DNA from: Woeseiaceae bacterium | Lineage (GTDB): Bacteria; Pseudomonadota; Gammaproteobacteria; Steroidobacterales; Woeseiaceae | Reading direction: 5' to 3' | NCBI GenBank assembly: GCA_028277185.1 | Contig: JANQGQ010000012.1 | Location: forward strand, 372,001 to 436,000 | Length of the DNA stretch: 64,000 nucleotides | In this document: piece by piece, positions 63,001 to 64,000 of the stretch | Layout of the letters: each line of letters starts with the position of its first letter | How positions within the stretch are numbered: the stretch's first letter is position 1 | The notes under the pieces: generated by a model | Told to the model about the DNA's origin: nothing | What the model saw: the letters and a program-made list of their open reading frames with translations, nothing else | Databases searched by the model: none | Made by a program: the position numbers and the translations under genes

Positions 63001-64000
63001 CGACCTGCGGGTCGTCGTGCCGCAGACGGAGACGGACGCACCCTATCGCCCAACCCAGGGACTCTGGCTGAACGAAAACGCATTCCTCGACGCCAGTGCG
63101 GCGTTCATCCCGCTGCCGAACGACGACGGCTTTTTTCTCGGGGAGTTACTCGACGCCGGCTCGGTCACCCTGACGGCGAACCGCGGGTTCATCGCGACAC
63201 ACCCCACGTCGGGAATCGATGTCAGCGGGCTGTCCGCGACGCTCGATCTGCCGGTAACCCGGCGCACCGTGCCCGAACGCGTCACGGTTGCGGCAGCGGC
63301 CGGGTCCGTCGACTTCACGGCGGCAAACGGGATGATCTTATCCGGCAACCTCGACGCCTCGCCCGCGGCCGATGTCGCCGGCGCGGCGGGTGGATCGCTG
63401 TCGGTCACCGTCGACGCCGGGCTTCGGGGCATCAGGTCCGAGGAAGAGCGCGTGCTCGGCGGTTTCGACGCGGCCAGCAGGACCATTACCTTGCGGACGG
63501 CTGCCGAGCGGCGCGTGCTCGGATCCGGAGAGGCGCTGCCGGAGACACTGCGCAACGACGTCTCGGTGTCAACGGACCTGATCGCGGCGGCGGGTTTCGA
63601 TGACGTGTCCCTCACCGCCGAAAACACGATCAGTCTGGCCGGCACGCAGCTCGAAGCGCCCGGGGCTATTCGAGCCGGAGACGATATCGCGCTTTCGTTG
63701 CGCGGCAACCTCGTGCTCGAAACCTCGGTCTTCGATGCGGCAGGACGCGATGTAGCGCTGCGGGCCGCCGGCGGGATTCAGTTCGGCCAGCGAAGCCAGA
63801 TAGTCCAGCCGACACTGACGCCGGCTGCCAACGCCAACGGCAGTCTCAGCCTGCAGGCGTCGGTGATCGATCTGATCGGGCAGTCCAGCGTGTCGGGCGT
63901 CCGCAACGTCAGTCTGCGGGCGGACGACGACGTCAGGTTTCTCGGTGTTCAGGTACAGCGGAGTCGCGATCTGCCGGGCGGTCTTCTGACGGCCGGCAAC
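60080..64000 (+). CDS. FhaB-type filamentous exoprotein (TpsA), truncated by the window end
   Basis: At least 1307 residues; open at the end of the window. The signal peptide (VCVVSVAGACGSAAVAQ) is short. The TPS domain at about residues 40-260 has the hallmarks NWSTFNIGPDARVDFIQP and YLINGNGIVF (the NPNGI motif is NGNGI here) and SLEIDSEIF. After it come haemagglutinin-like, poorly conserved beta-helix repeats (SGGEISLFSQGAVSLAEGS, NGSIRLLAQDGAVI). It would be exported by the FhaC-like partner. Whether it ends in a VPLPA tag or a haemagglutinin C-terminus cannot be seen here. Confidence 0.93.
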   Translation, partial: MAAATLIRVCVVSVAGACGSAAVAQSLPQPCATGTCGPNGPSVFVSAGEVNTVRVGESLLTVEQLTDRAILNWSTFNIGPDARVDFIQPTVTSVALNRIFDSSPSRIAGALTANGQVYLINGNGIVFTPTAQIDVGSLLASSLEIDSEIFTSIGIANAVSANRASLEGTPDSGFVVVEDGAEIGVASGGRVLLFAPEVRNDGSIVAPDGQVLIAASEGKVYLSPSEDSELRGLLVEVEVGGVVQNDGSISSPRGNVTLMGASVNQNGLISATTSVQANGSIRLLAQDGAVIAGTANAREAVATQSGELSIGAGSVTTVLPETDSELTAVDEQPQALSEIRLLGRTIDIGEGAALVANGGRIDARAVVNPVQAVDRTVAPDDETAIRVASDAVIDVSGDDSAVIAMERNILEFELRGNELADSPIQRDGPLRGATVAVDARRGTPLADTSAIASTIQRSVGERLSAGGEISLFSQGAVSLAEGSVLNVSGGSVRYEDGFTAITRLAFDDGRIIDIGNADPGLRYSGIADVFVKDYDRWGVMEMFTSSSPGSGFAFEAGYIEGKDAGVINLRGADLELGAGIVADTVAGRYQRQLATELPDDVSAFLRPFEQAPAGGRLAIDLALDLSVVRDVAIAGGTNGLVGISDEDSPPALVLLDDTLSDIGLSEFSLRTNGSFDFLDDARLGMRDGGRFSVLAGDTLLAGDIDIVSGQVDVRAESPVEQASALTVADGASIDVSGRWVNDNPILDPPRARLAIDGGRVDLAANGDLVLESGSTIEANGGAWLDENDVLTAGAGGDLSFVAEGLEGSRLTLDAALSAYALHTGGGLTVASDSIRVSSAAAVEANAFVVDPDFFRQGGFERIRLIANTESLLIDAGEDIRARQQNYELVDGFDLVGGQRRLADLAAILTLPVEERRASSLEFDVVQTTLLVPTLGVLEVGSGATVAVDPGGSVTLVSDGSMFVDGSVLAPAGSIDLRVVVPQTETDAPYRPTQGLWLNENAFLDASAAFIPLPNDDGFFLGELLDAGSVTLTANRGFIATHPTSGIDVSGLSATLDLPVTRRTVPERVTVAAAAGSVDFTAANGMILSGNLDASPAADVAGAAGGSLSVTVDAGLRGIRSEEERVLGGFDAASRTITLRTAAERRVLGSGEALPETLRNDVSVSTDLIAAAGFDDVSLTAENTISLAGTQLEAPGAIRAGDDIALSLRGNLVLETSVFDAAGRDVALRAAGGIQFGQRSQIVQPTLTPAANANGSLSLQASVIDLIGQSSVSGVRNVSLRADDDVRFLGVQVQRSRDLPGGLLTAGN

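Noticed and set aside
1..64000. CRISPR array, rRNA or tRNA genes
   Set aside because: No regularly spaced direct repeats and no rRNA or complete tRNA-like structure were found on reading both strands.

Overview
The window is dense, high-GC, Gram-negative DNA with about 50 protein genes and no tRNA, rRNA, CRISPR array or insertion sequence that I can recognise. Two TonB-dependent receptors, many lipoproteins, an exosortase with VPLPA-type C-terminal sorting signals, capsule/EPS export genes and a two-partner secretion pair point to a gammaproteobacterium, probably an environmental or marine lineage (the lineage is inference).

Left part (1-24.4 kb). A lipoprotein alpha/beta hydrolase and a TonB-dependent receptor lie divergent to a MarR regulator. 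A lower-GC three-gene operon follows (TIGR04255 family, HicB-like, HicA-like; 5.0-6.5 kb), then a DUF4397 lipoprotein and an M24 peptidase. Next come a CPBP protease, an omega-amino-acid aminotransferase, and a minus-strand operon for modified or D-amino-acid/peptide use: DadA-like oxidase, M14 carboxypeptidase, D-aminoacylase-like amidohydrolase and NhaC antiporter, headed by a LysR gene. A CapA-like protein and a second TonB-dependent receptor follow. Three similar 17-bp T-N11-A dyads, in front of lysR, the dadA-like operon and the second receptor, suggest one LysR regulon.

Middle part (24.5-38.6 kb). A second acquired-looking operon (GNAT, ASCH domain, two-TM protein of unknown function) precedes housekeeping-type genes (SGNH hydrolase, Sua5/TsaC, DUF808, MscS). 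Then come a DCC/HTTM-like pair and surface-polysaccharide genes: two methyltransferases, a sulfotransferase, a flippase and an O-antigen ligase/polymerase-like protein.

Right part (38.6-64 kb). This is a large XrtD-type exosortase locus. Three proteins end in VPLPA-like sorting tags. A proton-channel set (DUF2341-ExbB fusion, ExbD, TonB-like, periplasmic coiled coil) is followed by an RHH-like regulator, a Wza-like export protein, an outer-membrane barrel, a Wzz/GumC-like protein, a BY-kinase-like ATPase, a TPR lipoprotein, a repeat-domain lipoprotein and the exosortase-EpsI fusion. After these come a PstS-like secreted protein, an FhaC-type transporter and a huge FhaB-type exoprotein cut by the window edge. 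The gene order suggests one envelope programme that makes a polymer, exports it and fixes or releases tagged proteins. The energised ExbBD-TonB-like module inside it is the least explained part.
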